NCBI GenBank assembly: GCA_900317955.1
Contig: ONIP01000009.1
Location: forward strand, 1-64,000
DNA: 64,000 nt
Origin: an uncultured Bacteroidales bacterium
Lineage (GTDB): Bacteria > Bacteroidota > Bacteroidia > Bacteroidales > P3
Direction of reading: 5' to 3'
The first letter of the stretch is position 1, and every line of letters starts with the position of its first letter. The notes below the pieces were generated by a model, which did no database searches, was not told the DNA's origin, and saw only the letters and a list, made by a program, of their open reading frames with translations. The position numbers and the translations under genes are program-made. Below, piece by piece: positions 7,357 through 18,800 of this stretch.

Positions 7357-9510
7357 ATGAGACCAGACTTTTCAAAGATTGACTTTCGTGCGACAAAGGA
7401 AAACAAAGAATCCTTCGTCAAATGGGAGGAGGAGAATAATATTCAAAAGAGTTGGAAGACTCCCGAGCAAATAGATGTGAAGCCCGTATACGGCAAGGAA
7501 GACTTGGCAGGGATGGAGCATCTGAATTACGCTGCAGGTATTGCTCCCTACCTTCGTGGACCGTACAGCACGATGTATGTGATGCGTCCTTGGACCATCC
7601 GTCAGTATGCAGGATTTTCGACTGCTGAGGAGTCGAATGCATTCTACCGCCGAAATATAGCGGCTGGACAGAAGGGCTTGAGCTGCGCATTCGACTTGGC
7701 AACCCACCGCGGATATGACAGTGACCACGAGCGTGTGGTTGGCGACGTTGGTAAGGCCGGTGTGGCAGTGGACAGTATACTCGATATGAAAATACTGTTT
7801 GACCAGATTGACCTTGGGAAAATGTCGGTGTCGATGACTATGAACGGTGCCGTGTTGCCGATTCTGGCATTCTATATCATTGCAGCAGAGGAGCAAGGAG
7901 TCCCCCAAGAGCAACTGCAAGGTACCATTCAAAATGATATCTTGAAGGAGTTCATGGTGCGTAACACCTACATCTATCCTCCACTGCCTTCGATGAAGAT
8001 TATTGCCGACATTTTTGAATACACGTCGCAGCACATGCCCAAATTCAACAGTATCAGTATCTCCGGTTACCACATGCAGGAAGCTGGTGCAACCGCAGAC
8101 ATTGAGTTGGCTTACACCCTTGCAGACGGTTTGGAGTACCTGCGTGCCGGTATCAATGCTGGTATGAGCGTTGACGATTTTGCCCCCCGTTTAAGTTTCT
8201 TCTGGGGCGTTGGCATGAACCACTTCATGGAGATTGCAAAGATGCGTGCGGCCCGTATGCTGTGGGCAAAGATTGTAAAACAATTCAATCCCAAGAACCC
8301 GAAGTCGCTTGCATTGCGTACACACTGCCAGACGTCAGGCTGGTCACTTACAGAGCAAGACCCGTTTAACAATGTAGCCCGTACATGTATTGAAGCAATG
8401 GGTGCTGCACTCGGCCATACGCAGAGCTTGCATACCAATGCCCTTGACGAGGCTATTGCCCTTCCGACAGACTTCAGCGCACGTATTGCCCGTAATACTC
8501 AGATTTATCTTCAGGAAGAGACCAATATTTGCCGAGTGGTTGACCCGTGGGCAGGCAGTTATTATGTAGAGACCCTCACACATGAGTTGGCTCACCGTGC
8601 ATGGGCTCATATCCAAGAGATTGAGAAACTTGGTGGTATGGCCAAAGCAATTGAGAGCGGTGTTCCCAAGATGCGTATTGAGGAAGCCAGCGCACGTAAG
8701 CAGAGCCGTATTGACAGTAATGTGGACACTATAGTGGGTATCAACAAGTATCGTCTTGACCATGAGGATCCCATTGAGACATTGGAAGTTGATAATACCG
8801 CAGTGCGCAAGGCACAGATTGAACGTCTCGCCAAATTGCGTGCAGAGCGTAACAATGACGACGTCCAAGCAGCCTTGAATGCTCTGACCGAATGCGCCAA
8901 GAGCGGCAAGGGCAATTTGCTGGAACTCTCCATAGACGCAGCCCGCAAGCGCGCCTCATTGGGAGAAATCAGCTACGCACTTGAGAAAGTATACGGCCGT
9001 TATAAAGCCAAGATTAATCTTATCAGCAACGTGTATAGTACTCAGACCAAAGACAGTGAGAGCTTCAAGAAAGCTCAGGCATTGACCGACGAATTTGCCA
9101 AATTGGAAGGCCGTCGTCCTCGTATCATGGTGGCCAAGATGGGTCAGGACGGCCACGACCGTGGTGCCAAGGTGGTTGCTACTGGATATGCCGATTTAGG
9201 CTTTGATGTGGATATGGGTCCCTTGTTCCAGACTCCCGAAGAGGCTGCCAAGCAGGCTGTAGAGAATGATGTCCATATTTTGGGTGTTAGCTCTCTTGCA
9301 GCAGGACACAAAACCCTCGTGCCCCAGGTAATTGAGGAACTCAAGAAGTTGGGACGCGAAGATATCATGGTAGTTGTCGGTGGTGTGATACCTCCACAGG
9401 ATTATGATTTCCTCTTCAAGTCGGGAGCTGCCTGCATCTTCGGACCCGGTACCGTCATTAGTGACAGTGCCGTCAAGATGATGGAACTGCTGCTTGCCTC
9501 GCGGAAATAG
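7357..9510 (+). CDS. mutB: Methylmalonyl-CoA mutase, large (catalytic) subunit
   Basis: Interconverts succinyl-CoA and (R)-methylmalonyl-CoA using adenosylcobalamin, the carbon-rearrangement step of propionate formation from succinate. The 717-residue length is normal for MutB. The N-terminal TIM-barrel part contains [36 protein letters not shown] and the segment [19 protein letters not shown]. The C-terminal B12 domain has the base-off motif DxHxxG in [11 protein letters not shown] (D598, H600, G603). ATG 7357 is preferred over TTG 7351. Unlike the usual Bacteroidales arrangement, no small-subunit gene (mutA) precedes it. It has its own promoter and an 11-bp-stem terminator. Confidence 0.96.
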   Translation: MRPDFSKIDFRATKENKESFVKWEEENNIQKSWKTPEQIDVKPVYGKEDLAGMEHLNYAAGIAPYLRGPYSTMYVMRPWTIRQYAGFSTAEESNAFYRRNIAAGQKGLSCAFDLATHRGYDSDHERVVGDVGKAGVAVDSILDMKILFDQIDLGKMSVSMTMNGAVLPILAFYIIAAEEQGVPQEQLQGTIQNDILKEFMVRNTYIYPPLPSMKIIADIFEYTSQHMPKFNSISISGYHMQEAGATADIELAYTLADGLEYLRAGINAGMSVDDFAPRLSFFWGVGMNHFMEIAKMRAARMLWAKIVKQFNPKNPKSLALRTHCQTSGWSLTEQDPFNNVARTCIEAMGAALGHTQSLHTNALDEAIALPTDFSARIARNTQIYLQEETNICRVVDPWAGSYYVETLTHELAHRAWAHIQEIEKLGGMAKAIESGVPKMRIEEASARKQSRIDSNVDTIVGINKYRLDHEDPIETLEVDNTAVRKAQIERLAKLRAERNNDDVQAALNALTECAKSGKGNLLELSIDAARKRASLGEISYALEKVYGRYKAKINLISNVYSTQTKDSESFKKAQALTDEFAKLEGRRPRIMVAKMGQDGHDRGAKVVATGYADLGFDVDMGPLFQTPEEAAKQAVENDVHILGVSSLAAGHKTLVPQVIEELKKLGREDIMVVVGGVIPPQDYDFLFKSGAACIFGPGTVISDSAVKMMELLLASRK

Positions 9511-9551
9511 TAGTCAGATTAAGGCGCACTGAAAAGTGCAGTAATACATCA

Positions 9552-9591
9552 AGACAAAGGTGTCTGGTTGCAGGCACCTTTGTCTTTTTTT
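9552..9591 (+). terminator. Rho-independent terminator after mutB
   Basis: A perfect 11-bp stem (AGACAAAGGTG, 9552-9562, with CACCTTTGTCT, 9575-9585) is followed by a T run. Confidence 0.92.
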
Positions 9592-9701
9592 GAGGGTAAT
9601 TGGGGTGGGAGCAGGGGTGCAGAGGGAAGGCTGAAAAAGACTCTTGAACGACATTTTCAAAGAATTTCATTATTTTATTGTGCTATGTCAAAAAAAAGTT
9701 G

Positions 9702-9709
9702 TAACTTTG
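9702..9709 (+). promoter_or_regulatory. -7 box for yceD-rpmF
   Basis: TAACTTTG matches TAnnTTTG; ATTG at 9677-9680 lies 21 bases upstream. The ATG at 9726 is only 16 bases further on, so the leader is short. Confidence 0.7.
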
Positions 9710-9725
9710 CAAACTCAATACGAAC

Positions 9726-10259
9726 GTGAAAGTGAAGCCGAAAGTCGATACTGTTATCCAGTTTAGTGGTTTGAAACCAGGAAGATATGATTATCATTTT
9801 GCTCTGGATGGAGACTTCTTTAGTGGGTACGAAAATGAAGAATTGAGGGAGGGAAATGTCGATTTTGAGGTTATTTTGGAGAAACGCGAGCGCATGTTGC
9901 TCTTCCATTTTTCCTTTAAAGGGGAAATGAAATCTGTATGCGATCGCTGTTTGGGGGACATTGAGGTTCCCGTGCATGGAGAGGAGAAATTATGTGTGAA
10001 GTTCAGTGATACGGAGACGTGCGATGATGACGATGTAGTGTTTCTTCCCGAAAATGCATTCCAGATAGACCTGGCGCAATGGATGTATGAGTATGTGGCG
10101 GTAAGTATGCCGATGCAGCGAGTACATAAAGAGGGTGAGTGTAATGAGGAGATGCTGAAATATATCACTCACGAGCGTGGAGAGCAGGAGGATCAGCAAG
10201 AGGAAGGCCAGGAGCCGGATCCGCGCTGGGATGCCCTCAAATCTTTTTTAGAAAAATAA
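9726..10259 (+). CDS. YceD family protein (DUF177), L32-linked
   Basis: A 177-residue soluble protein of the YceD/DUF177 family, whose members are nearly always encoded just upstream of rpmF and have been linked to 23S rRNA accumulation and ribosome assembly. The diagnostic CxxCL motif is at SVCDRCLGDIEVPV (C72, C75), and a later segment, FQIDLAQWMYEYVAVSMP, matches the family. The C-terminus is acidic and Glu/Gln-rich. It is followed after 21 bases by rpmF, the expected synteny. Confidence 0.88.
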   Translation: MKVKPKVDTVIQFSGLKPGRYDYHFALDGDFFSGYENEELREGNVDFEVILEKRERMLLFHFSFKGEMKSVCDRCLGDIEVPVHGEEKLCVKFSDTETCDDDDVVFLPENAFQIDLAQWMYEYVAVSMPMQRVHKEGECNEEMLKYITHERGEQEDQQEEGQEPDPRWDALKSFLEK

Positions 10260-10280
10260 ACAAATAAAAATAGTAATAAT

Positions 10281-10466
10281 ATGCCACATCCAAAACACAG
10301 ATTCTCGCAGACTCGCACAGCGAAGCGCAGAACACACGACAGTTTGGAGAAAGCCCAGCTCACCACGTGCAGCAATTGCGGCGCTCCTGTAATGTATCAC
10401 CATGTATGCCCCGAGTGCGGGTACTACAGAGGCAAATTAGCCATCGAAAAGAATGTAGAGTCGTAA
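10281..10466 (+). CDS. rpmF: 50S ribosomal protein L32
   Basis: The 61-residue protein starts MPHPKHRFSQTRTAKRR, the standard L32 N-terminus, and carries four zinc-ribbon cysteines (C30, C33, C43, C46). It is coupled to yceD. A terminator hairpin follows at 10500-10530. Confidence 0.97.
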   Translation: MPHPKHRFSQTRTAKRRTHDSLEKAQLTTCSNCGAPVMYHHVCPECGYYRGKLAIEKNVES

Positions 10467-10499
10467 AAAGCTCACTTCGTTTCGAGGTTGACTCAAAAG

Positions 10500-10531
10500 G
10501 TGCGCTTCTCTAAACAGGGGAGCGCACTTCT
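10500..10531 (+). terminator. Rho-independent terminator after rpmF
   Basis: A stem of at least 7 bp (GTGCGCT with AGCGCAC), extended by G-C and G-T pairs, is followed by TTCTTTT. Confidence 0.85.
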
Positions 10532-10813
10532 TTTGCTCTGAATTACTATTATTGAGTGGAAGATTATTGCAATGAGGCTGATAAGGTGGGCTGTTCTAAT
10601 TGGCTTGATGAAAGAGGTTGGATGTGCCGAAACCGTATTGGTTTGAATTCTAAATGGTTTGAGCCATGCTTGGCAGCATTGGCTTTTTGATTATTGGGGT
10701 TGGATGCTGGTGCTTTGGAATGTGATAGGCGATATTGGTGGGACATTGCGGCGATGACAAAGAAAAAATACATGCATTAATAATATTCCAAGAGGTTTTG
10801 CGTTAATGTGAAT
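10532..10813 (+). other. Intergenic region without recognisable genes
   Basis: About 280 bases between the rpmF terminator and the next lipoprotein gene. The sequence is G/T-rich on the plus strand with several GGTTGGATG-like stretches (about 10617 and 10698). A minus-strand ORF across it has no recognisable features. No TAnnTTTG box is seen close to the next gene. Confidence 0.4.
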
Positions 10814-12229
10814 ATGCAAAAAAAGCTGTTCTATATTGCCATGATTGCGGCACTGTGGTTGCCGGGGTTGTTGCATTCGTGTCAGCGTGAAGAAGAATAT
10901 GCCATAGATGTTGCTGGGATTGAGTTTTCGAGCGATACGGTGGCGTTTGACACAGTGTTCACGCAGATGGGGACGACAACTCATCAGCTGAAAGTGTATA
11001 ATCGTGGCGACAAGGCGGTGTGTCTGAATGAGGTGACGCTTGAGGGAGGGTATGGCTCCAGGTTCCGTCTGAACGTGGATGGCGATACGAACATGACGGC
11101 ACGTGATGTGGAGATTGCTGCGGGTGATAGTATTTTTGTCTTTGTAAGGGCTAATATACGTCCAAATTTGTTGACGGAGCCGTTTTTGATAGAAGATGCG
11201 ATACTTTTCAGAACCGATAAGGGACAGAAACGGTTGCCATTGACGGCTTACGGCCGGAATGCCATATATCATGTGCCTACTGATACGTTGCATAATGCTG
11301 ACGGTTCACCTCTTATAGATGGCACCTTTGGCAAGCCATATGCATACAGCGTTATTGATTGCGAGAATTGGCGGCATGATCTGCCACACGTTATTGTGGG
11401 GTATGCAGTGGTAGATTCACGGCATACATTGAGCCTGCAAGCGGGAGAAGAACTGTATTTTCACAATGATGCAGTGCTTTGGGTATACGATAGTGCCACA
11501 CTGGAGGTGCACGGAACGTCGGAACAGCCAGTGCTGTTTACATCGGTAAGGCAGGATGGGCGTTACAAAACGCTGCCTGGCCAGTGGGGATATGTGTGGC
11601 TTTCGAAAGGAAGTTGCAACAATATGATAGACCATGCGTGCATAGAAAATGCCTATGTAGGGCTTTTGATAGACAGTTGTTCCAACAGCAACCCGACGGT
11701 TAGGATTAGCAATACGCAGATATTGAATCATTCCTATGCCGGAATAATCAACCAGACAGCGTATGTGGAGGGTGATAATATGTTGGTTGCCAATTGTGGG
11801 ACGGCCACTGTTGTGATGCAGTATGGTGGTGATTACACTTTTACAAACAGTACCTTTGCAAATTATTGGCGATACGATACGCGTAAGAATCCAAGCGTTT
11901 TTGTTGTCAATACGCGGAATTACTCAGGTGTCCACTATGTATGGCCTTTGCAGGCGCGTATGGCGGATTGTATTATATATGGGAATCGGGTAGAGGGTGA
12001 GTTGTATGTTGAGTTAGAGAATGACATGGTAGAGGCTTCATTGGTTTTGAATCATTGCTTGGTTCGGGGAGGAGAATGGGACGAGGATCCAAAGTTCGTC
12101 GACCCGACCAAGAACGATTATCATCTTGCCGAAGATTCTCCGGCCATAGGGATTGGCTACCGCTATGGCGATGAAAGTCAAGATACCGTCTCGTCGATTC
12201 TTAAGAACAAGAAGTTGAAGAATAAGTAG
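10814..12229 (+). CDS. Lipoprotein with predicted right-handed beta-helix
   Basis: The 471-residue product (start ATG 10814; 10808 possible) has a lipoprotein signal ending LLHSC (Cys23). The N-terminal part (about 40-140) resembles an immunoglobulin-like domain with VAFDTVFTQMGTTTHQLKVYN. The rest has the repetitive NNMIDHACIENAYVGL / VRISNTQILNHSYAGI pattern of a parallel beta-helix. Proteins of this type occur next to ruvA/sprA in other Bacteroidales as far as I recall. ruvA starts 6 bases after its stop, so it heads a long co-directional cluster. Function unknown; probably an outer-membrane-anchored surface protein. Confidence 0.8.
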   Translation: MQKKLFYIAMIAALWLPGLLHSCQREEEYAIDVAGIEFSSDTVAFDTVFTQMGTTTHQLKVYNRGDKAVCLNEVTLEGGYGSRFRLNVDGDTNMTARDVEIAAGDSIFVFVRANIRPNLLTEPFLIEDAILFRTDKGQKRLPLTAYGRNAIYHVPTDTLHNADGSPLIDGTFGKPYAYSVIDCENWRHDLPHVIVGYAVVDSRHTLSLQAGEELYFHNDAVLWVYDSATLEVHGTSEQPVLFTSVRQDGRYKTLPGQWGYVWLSKGSCNNMIDHACIENAYVGLLIDSCSNSNPTVRISNTQILNHSYAGIINQTAYVEGDNMLVANCGTATVVMQYGGDYTFTNSTFANYWRYDTRKNPSVFVVNTRNYSGVHYVWPLQARMADCIIYGNRVEGELYVELENDMVEASLVLNHCLVRGGEWDEDPKFVDPTKNDYHLAEDSPAIGIGYRYGDESQDTVSSILKNKKLKNK

Positions 12230-12235
12230 AAAGAA

Positions 12236-12808
12236 ATGTACGAATATATATCAGGAAAGATTGCTACTGTTACTCCGGCAAATGCTGTTATTGATTGCGG
12301 TGGAGTGGGTTATCTATTGGAGATTACATTGAACACCTATAGTGCCATTCAGGAGAAGGAAGAGGCAAGGCTGTGGGTGCATGAGGTTGTGCGCGAGGAT
12401 GCCTATCTGCTGTATGGATTTTACACTACTGCTGAGCGGGCAATGTTCAGACTGTTACTGGGGGTGAGCGGAGTTGGGGCTGCAACAGCCCGTATGATGC
12501 TTTCGTCGCTCTCGGTGGAGGAATTGACCAATGCTATCGCTTCCCAAGATGCCAAACTGGTACAGAGAGTGAAAGGTATCGGTGCCAAGACCGCTCAGCG
12601 CATAGTGCTGGAGTTGCAGGACAAAGTGTCCGGCAACAGCACTGTTGCGTTGTCGCAGCAGTCGCCAGTCAGCCACAACAAAGAAGAGGCTATCGGGGCA
12701 TTGGTAATGCTGGGTTTCCCAAAGCCCGCTGCCGAGAAAGCTGTTCAGTCGCTTGATGGCAAACTTTCGGTTGAAGAATTAATCAAAGAGGCTTTGAGAA
12801 GAATTTGA
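12236..12808 (+). CDS. ruvA: Holliday junction branch-migration protein RuvA
   Basis: RuvA tetramers bind Holliday junctions and recruit the RuvB motor. The 190-residue protein has domain I (OB fold, about 1-62, YISGKIATVTPANAVIDCGG), two helix-hairpin-helix motifs (LLGVSGVGAATARMM near 75 and VKGIGAKTAQRIVLEL near 110), and the C-terminal RuvB-binding domain (about 145-190, EEAIGALVMLGF). It lies between a beta-helix lipoprotein and sprA. Confidence 0.96.
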   Translation: MYEYISGKIATVTPANAVIDCGGVGYLLEITLNTYSAIQEKEEARLWVHEVVREDAYLLYGFYTTAERAMFRLLLGVSGVGAATARMMLSSLSVEELTNAIASQDAKLVQRVKGIGAKTAQRIVLELQDKVSGNSTVALSQQSPVSHNKEEAIGALVMLGFPKPAAEKAVQSLDGKLSVEELIKEALRRI

Positions 12809-12871
12809 GGAGGCCTCGATTAGAAACGAACTTGAATAAATAAGACTTTGAAAACAAAAGGGTTGGTAATA

Positions 12872-15800
12872 ATGAACATGACTAGAAATGCAAGATGGGC
12901 GTTCCGTCTTGCAGCATGTCTATTATTGTTTGCCTTTATGTTGTTTTCAGGTCAGGCGAATGCGCAGACTCCCGATGGCGGCCTAACAACTACCGTGGAA
13001 TACGATGCTGAAAGCGGTACCTATACCAAAGTGACAAGGGTAGGGGACATGGTTGTCAACCGCGAGTATATGACCTTCGAGGAGTACCAGAATTACCAGA
13101 TGAACCAGTTGATGATGCAATACTGGAATGAGCGTTCTTCTGTGGGCGATACCTCCTCGGACGACGGTCTATTGAGTCGCATTCCTGGTTTCAGCGAAAT
13201 CAGCAAAAAGGTCGACGGTCTTCTTGCCATCCCTAATTTCAGTATCAATCGATCCGGTAGCGCTGACCTTACTTTCCAGATTGTAAATAACTTCCGCGAT
13301 GACTACAACCTTGATGCCAATCGGCGCAGCGTTACAACTTTCGACTTTGACGAGAACATTCAAGTTAGTTTGAACGCCAAAATAGGCGACTTGTTCGACT
13401 TTGACATTAACTGGAACACTCAGGCCACCTTTGATTTTGAAAACAAGATAAAACTAAAATTCGAGGGCAAAGAGGATGACATTATCCAATTGTTTGAGGC
13501 AGCCAATATCTCTTTTCCCCTCAATACTACCCTTATCCATGGCAGTCAAGAGCTCTTCGGAGTACATACCAAGTTGAAATTTGGCAAGTTGACGGTCGAT
13601 GCCGTAGTGTCTGAAAAGAAGACCAGCACAGAGAATATGCGAGTGCAAGGAGGAGCTTCCACCCAGGAGTTCCAGATTCGCGCCGATGAATATGAAGAGA
13701 ACCGCCATTACTTCATTTCCCAGTATTTCTACGAGAACTACAATAAGGCTATGTCAACGTTGCCTACGCCCAACACTAACATCAGGATAATTCGTATGGA
13801 GGTGTGGAGAACCAACGTGGGTGCTGCGGTAACTAACAATAGGAACATCTTGGCTCTGACAGATTTGGGAGAAAATGACCCCTCCAGCAGCAGGCTCATC
13901 GGTGGTCGCTCGGTAAAACCGACAAATCGGAGCAACAATCTCTTTGAAGTCTTGAACACCAACGCCATCCGCTCTATTGACAACATCACTTCTTACATGC
14001 AGGGAATAGGCTTTTTGGCAGGTACTGACTACGAAAAAATTGAAAGCGCCCGTTTGCTCAACAGCAGCGAATATACCTATAACGAACAACTTGGATTCAT
14101 TTCCCTCAATCAGCCGTTAAGTGCCGACCAGGTGCTGGCAGTGGCGTTCCAGTATCAGGTTATTGGTGATACAACGGTCTACCAAGTCGGCGAATTGACT
14201 ACCGATGGCGTCAACGACCCGAACACTCTGATAGTAAAACTCATCAAAGGAACTGGAATCAACACCCACGGTCCACTATGGAAACTGATGATGAAGAATG
14301 TATACTTCATGCGCAGTACGCAGATTGGACGTGAAAATTTCCGCCTGAATGTGTTGTATGAAAGCCGTGAGGGCGGGGTGGGTATAGGCTATTTCACCAG
14401 TGGTCCCAAAGAGGGTATCCCTTTGATTGAACTTTTCGGTCTTGACCGAATGGATGCTTCTCAGAATTATTTTTATGCCGATGGTGTTTTCGACTGGTTT
14501 GACAGTGCAGCCTTCAAAGGTGGCACCATTCAGGCTAGCACGGGTCGCATCTTTTTCCCTTATGTTGAACCTTTTGGCCGCGATTTAAGGGAGATTCTTG
14601 GTAATGACGAGTTCGCCAATGAGTACTGTTTCGACTCGCTCTATACCATGACACGAACCCTTGCCCAGCAATATGCCGACAAGAACAAGTTCTACCTCGA
14701 AGGCTACTTCTCCAGTACCGTAAGCGGAGAAATCTCTCTGGGCTACAGCGTTTCTCCAGGATCGGTAACTGTTACGGCCGGCGGTGTCCCCCTCATCGAA
14801 AATGTCGACTACACTGTTGACTACACCATGGGTACCGTCCGCATCATCAACGAGAGCATCCTCAGCAGTGGCACCCCCATCAGCGTCAGCAGTGAGAACA
14901 ACTCGTTCAGCATGATGACAAAAACCATGGTGGGAACACATCTAAACTACGAGATTGAACCAGACTTCAACGTAGGGGCAACGTTTATGAATCTCTATGA
15001 AAAACCGCTCACCCAAAAGAACAATTTCGGTGAAGAACCCACCAGCAACAGTATCTGGGGCGTTGACCTCAACTACCGCCACGAAGCCCCCTTCATCACC
15101 AAATTTGTTGACCTCCTTCCAGGCATCGATACCAAAGCACCTTCCAACCTCACCCTTTCTGCCGAATTCGCCCAATTTGTCCCAGGCCTTGCTTCCACTG
15201 GAAACAAAGAAGGAACAGTAACTTATGTCGATGATTTCGAGGGTGCGGAGAGTAGTATTGACCTCAAAGGTATCACCTATTGGCATCTTGCCTCCACCCC
15301 GCAGGACTTCAGGCTCTCTCACCCCATGTTCCCCGAAACCTCCCCGGGAACAGGCCTCGCCTATGGTTTCAACAGGGCAAAACTTGCCTGGTACCGTATC
15401 GACAACATATTCTACAGTTCCGATTGCCCCCGCAACATCAACGAGGAGGACCGTTCCCGACCCTATGCCCGTCGCATATATGAGCAGGAGGTCTTCCCGA
15501 ATAAGCAGTTGGCACAGGGCGAGCTCACAAATATCTATGAGCTTAATATGGCCTTTTATCCCGAAGAACGCGGCCCCTACAACTTTGATGTCGCTCCCAC
15601 CCAGTTCAGCGCAGGACTTACCGCTGAGGGTACCCTTGCACAGCCTCGCAGCCGTTGGGGTGGCATCATGCGTGAACTTGATTATACCGATTTCGAAACC
15701 CAGAATATCGAAACCATCGAGTTCTGGCTCATGGATCCCTTCATCGAAAATCCCAATCATTCAGGAGGTAAACTTTACATCAATCTTGGCGACATCAGCG

Positions 15801-18800
15801 AAGACATTCTCCGCGACGGTCGTAAGAGTTTCGAAAATGGTCTGCCCACAGGCCCCGAAGTTACAGGTGTAGATACCACTATCTGGGGACGTGTACCCAA
15901 TACCCAGCCCATCGTCAACGCGTTCTACAACGACGAGTCGTCCCGCAAATATCAGGACATCGGTTACGATGGGCTCAGCAGCACCCATGGAAGCCTGGAC
16001 GAACAAGATTTCTTCTCCGAGTATATCAACCAAGTGGCTCTTTTGCACGGCACCTCCTCAGCAGCCTATCTTAGGGCCATGGCCGACCCCTCTGGCGACG
16101 ATTTCCACTATTATCGCGGTTCCGACTACGACGAAGCAGACCTCAAGATTAACGATCGTTATAAATATTACAATAACCCCGAGGGCAACTCCACCGTCGA
16201 TGCCGACAATACCGAGGCTTACACCACTGCAGCTTCCATCTACCCCAACGTCGAGGACATCAACAAAGACAACACTCTTAGCGAAGGTGAAAACTACTAC
16301 CAGTATTTGATAGAACTCGACCCCAACAAAATGGTCATTGGTCAAAACCATATCGTCGACATCCAAGAGGCTACCAACGTCATGCTCCCCAATGGCACCA
16401 CCACTTCATGCAAATGGTACCAGTTCCGCATCCCCATCCGCGAATACGACCAACTCATCGGCAAACTCAACGGTTTCCAGTCCATCCGTTTCATGCGCAT
16501 GTATATGAATGACTTTGCCGAACCCATCATACTTCGTTTTGCCACACTCGAACTCGTCTATGCCACTTGGCGTAAATACACTGAAGAATTACTCCAGCCC
16601 GGCGACTACCCAACCGGCACGGGTTCCAATACCTCTTTCAGTATCAGTACAGTCGACATCGAAGAAAATGGTAGCCGCTATCCTGTTCCTTATGTCCTCC
16701 CGCCCGATATCCAGCGCGAAGAATGGTTCACCTCCTCATCCTCGGCCATCAAACTCAACGAACAGGCCCTTTCTCTTGACATTACCGACCTCGCTTCTGG
16801 CGACGCCCGCGCCGTCTATCGTAGCACCCAGTACGACCTCCGCAATTATGGCAAACTGAAAATGTTTGTCCACGCTGAGAAAAAATTCGAAAACGACCCC
16901 TTGCAAGATGACGACCTCGTCCTTTTCGTCAGACTGGGCAGTGACTACACTAACAACTACTACGAGTACGAAGTCCCCCTCAAGTTAACCGATTGGGGCA
17001 TCGGCAAGGATGACCCATACGCCATCTGGCCCCTCGAAAACAATGTTGAAATCGACCTCTCCAAACTTGTCGACATCAAAACCAACCGCAACAAGCTCAT
17101 TCGCAACGGCGATTTGTCCTACAGTAGTCAGTTGCTTTATAAAGAGTACCACAACGGCCATAAGTATGCTGTGCTCGGCACCCCTAACCTTGGCAAAGTC
17201 AAAGTAATCATGATTGGTGTGCGCAATCCCAAGAAAGAATCCCTCGACGATGGCAACGACATGCTTCCTAAGTCGTGTATCGTTTGGATTAACGAGCTCC
17301 GTCTTGCCGACTTCAACAATCGCGGCGGCTGGGCTGCCATGGCATTGGCTCGCACCAATCTTGCCGATTTAGGAAACCTCTCCCTCTATGGTTCTTACCG
17401 CACCGCTGGTTTCGGCAATCTCGAAGAAAAACCCACATCTCTCGAGTTGGTCAACACCCTCCAGCTGCAAAGCACCCTCGACCTCGAAATGGGCAAGTTC
17501 CTACCCGAGGATTGGGGTGTCCATATTCCCTTTTATTTAGATTTCAATAAACAGATTGGCAGCCCCGAATACAATCCTCTCGACCCCGATGTCCGCCTTC
17601 GTGACGACCTCAAGACTTATCCTGGACAACACGAGCGTGACAGTGTACGCAACATGGCCCAGGAACGCCATACCACCACCAACATTACCCTCACCAACAT
17701 GCGCAAGGACCGTGTCGGCAAGTCCGCTCTCAATCCCCATTTCTACGACCTCGAAAACTTCACCTTCTCTTATGCCTACAGTCGCGAACGTTCCTCCGAC
17801 GACGAACTGGACTACTACAATAAAGACCAGCATCGTGGCGGCTTCACCTATACCTACACCCCCAAAGACCCTGGACTCTTCTCGCCCTTCTCCAAGTCCA
17901 GTTCCAAATTCATCAACAGCAAGAACGGCAAATTCATCAAAGACTTCAATCTCTACTATAAACCAAAGAACCTCACATTCAGCACCGAGGTATATCGCGA
18001 CTACGAGGAAACGCTCCTGCGTAAAAAAGGCACCGCGTTGGTCATCATGAAGCCCACCTATTTCAAACAGTTCACCTGGCGTCGCGACTACGGCCTGCAG
18101 TGGGACATCAGCCGCAGCCTGCGCCTTCAGTACAACTCCACTGCCAACGCCCGTATCGACGAGCCTGTAGGTCGTGTCGACACCCGTGAAAACCGTGAGG
18201 CTATCCGCAATTCCCTCGTTCACGGCGGAACCATGCAGAACTTCCAGCAAACTGTCAACGCCACTTGGGACTTCCCCATCAGCAAACTCCCCTATCTCGA
18301 CTTCCTCCGCGTTCCTATCAGCTATCGTGCCACCTATAATTTCATGGGCACCACCCAGGCCTTGGCCTCTCAGGGCAGCACCCTCAATGCCTCCGGTCAG
18401 TTCCAGGTCTCCGTGTCGGGTTCCATGCAAACCCTCTTTAACCGATTTCCCTTCATAAAGAACGCCTATAAGCAGAAGACCCCCACCACCCCCAAGGATC
18501 CCAAGCGCATGACCAGACGCGAGCGTGAAAGAGCCACTCAGGATTCCATAGCCTCCGCCAATAATCCCGACTCCGTGCGCCGTGCCCAAATCGCCGAGAT
18601 GCTCTCCGCTGTTGGCAACTTCGCCATCCGTTTTGCCACAGGGCTCAAATCCTTCTCTTTCCAATACAGCAGCAACATGGGTTCTGTCCTTCCTGGCTAT
18701 ATGGGCACCGCCTCCATCTTGGGCATGGATCCTCGTCACGGCTGGCTGCCGGGTCCCGCTTTTGTTATGGGCTACAACGACGGCCTTGTCGAACGTCTCC

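Noticed and set aside
10564..10773. Minus-strand ORF in the spacer after rpmF
   Set aside because: No start context, no motif and unusual composition; probably chance in a G/T-rich region.
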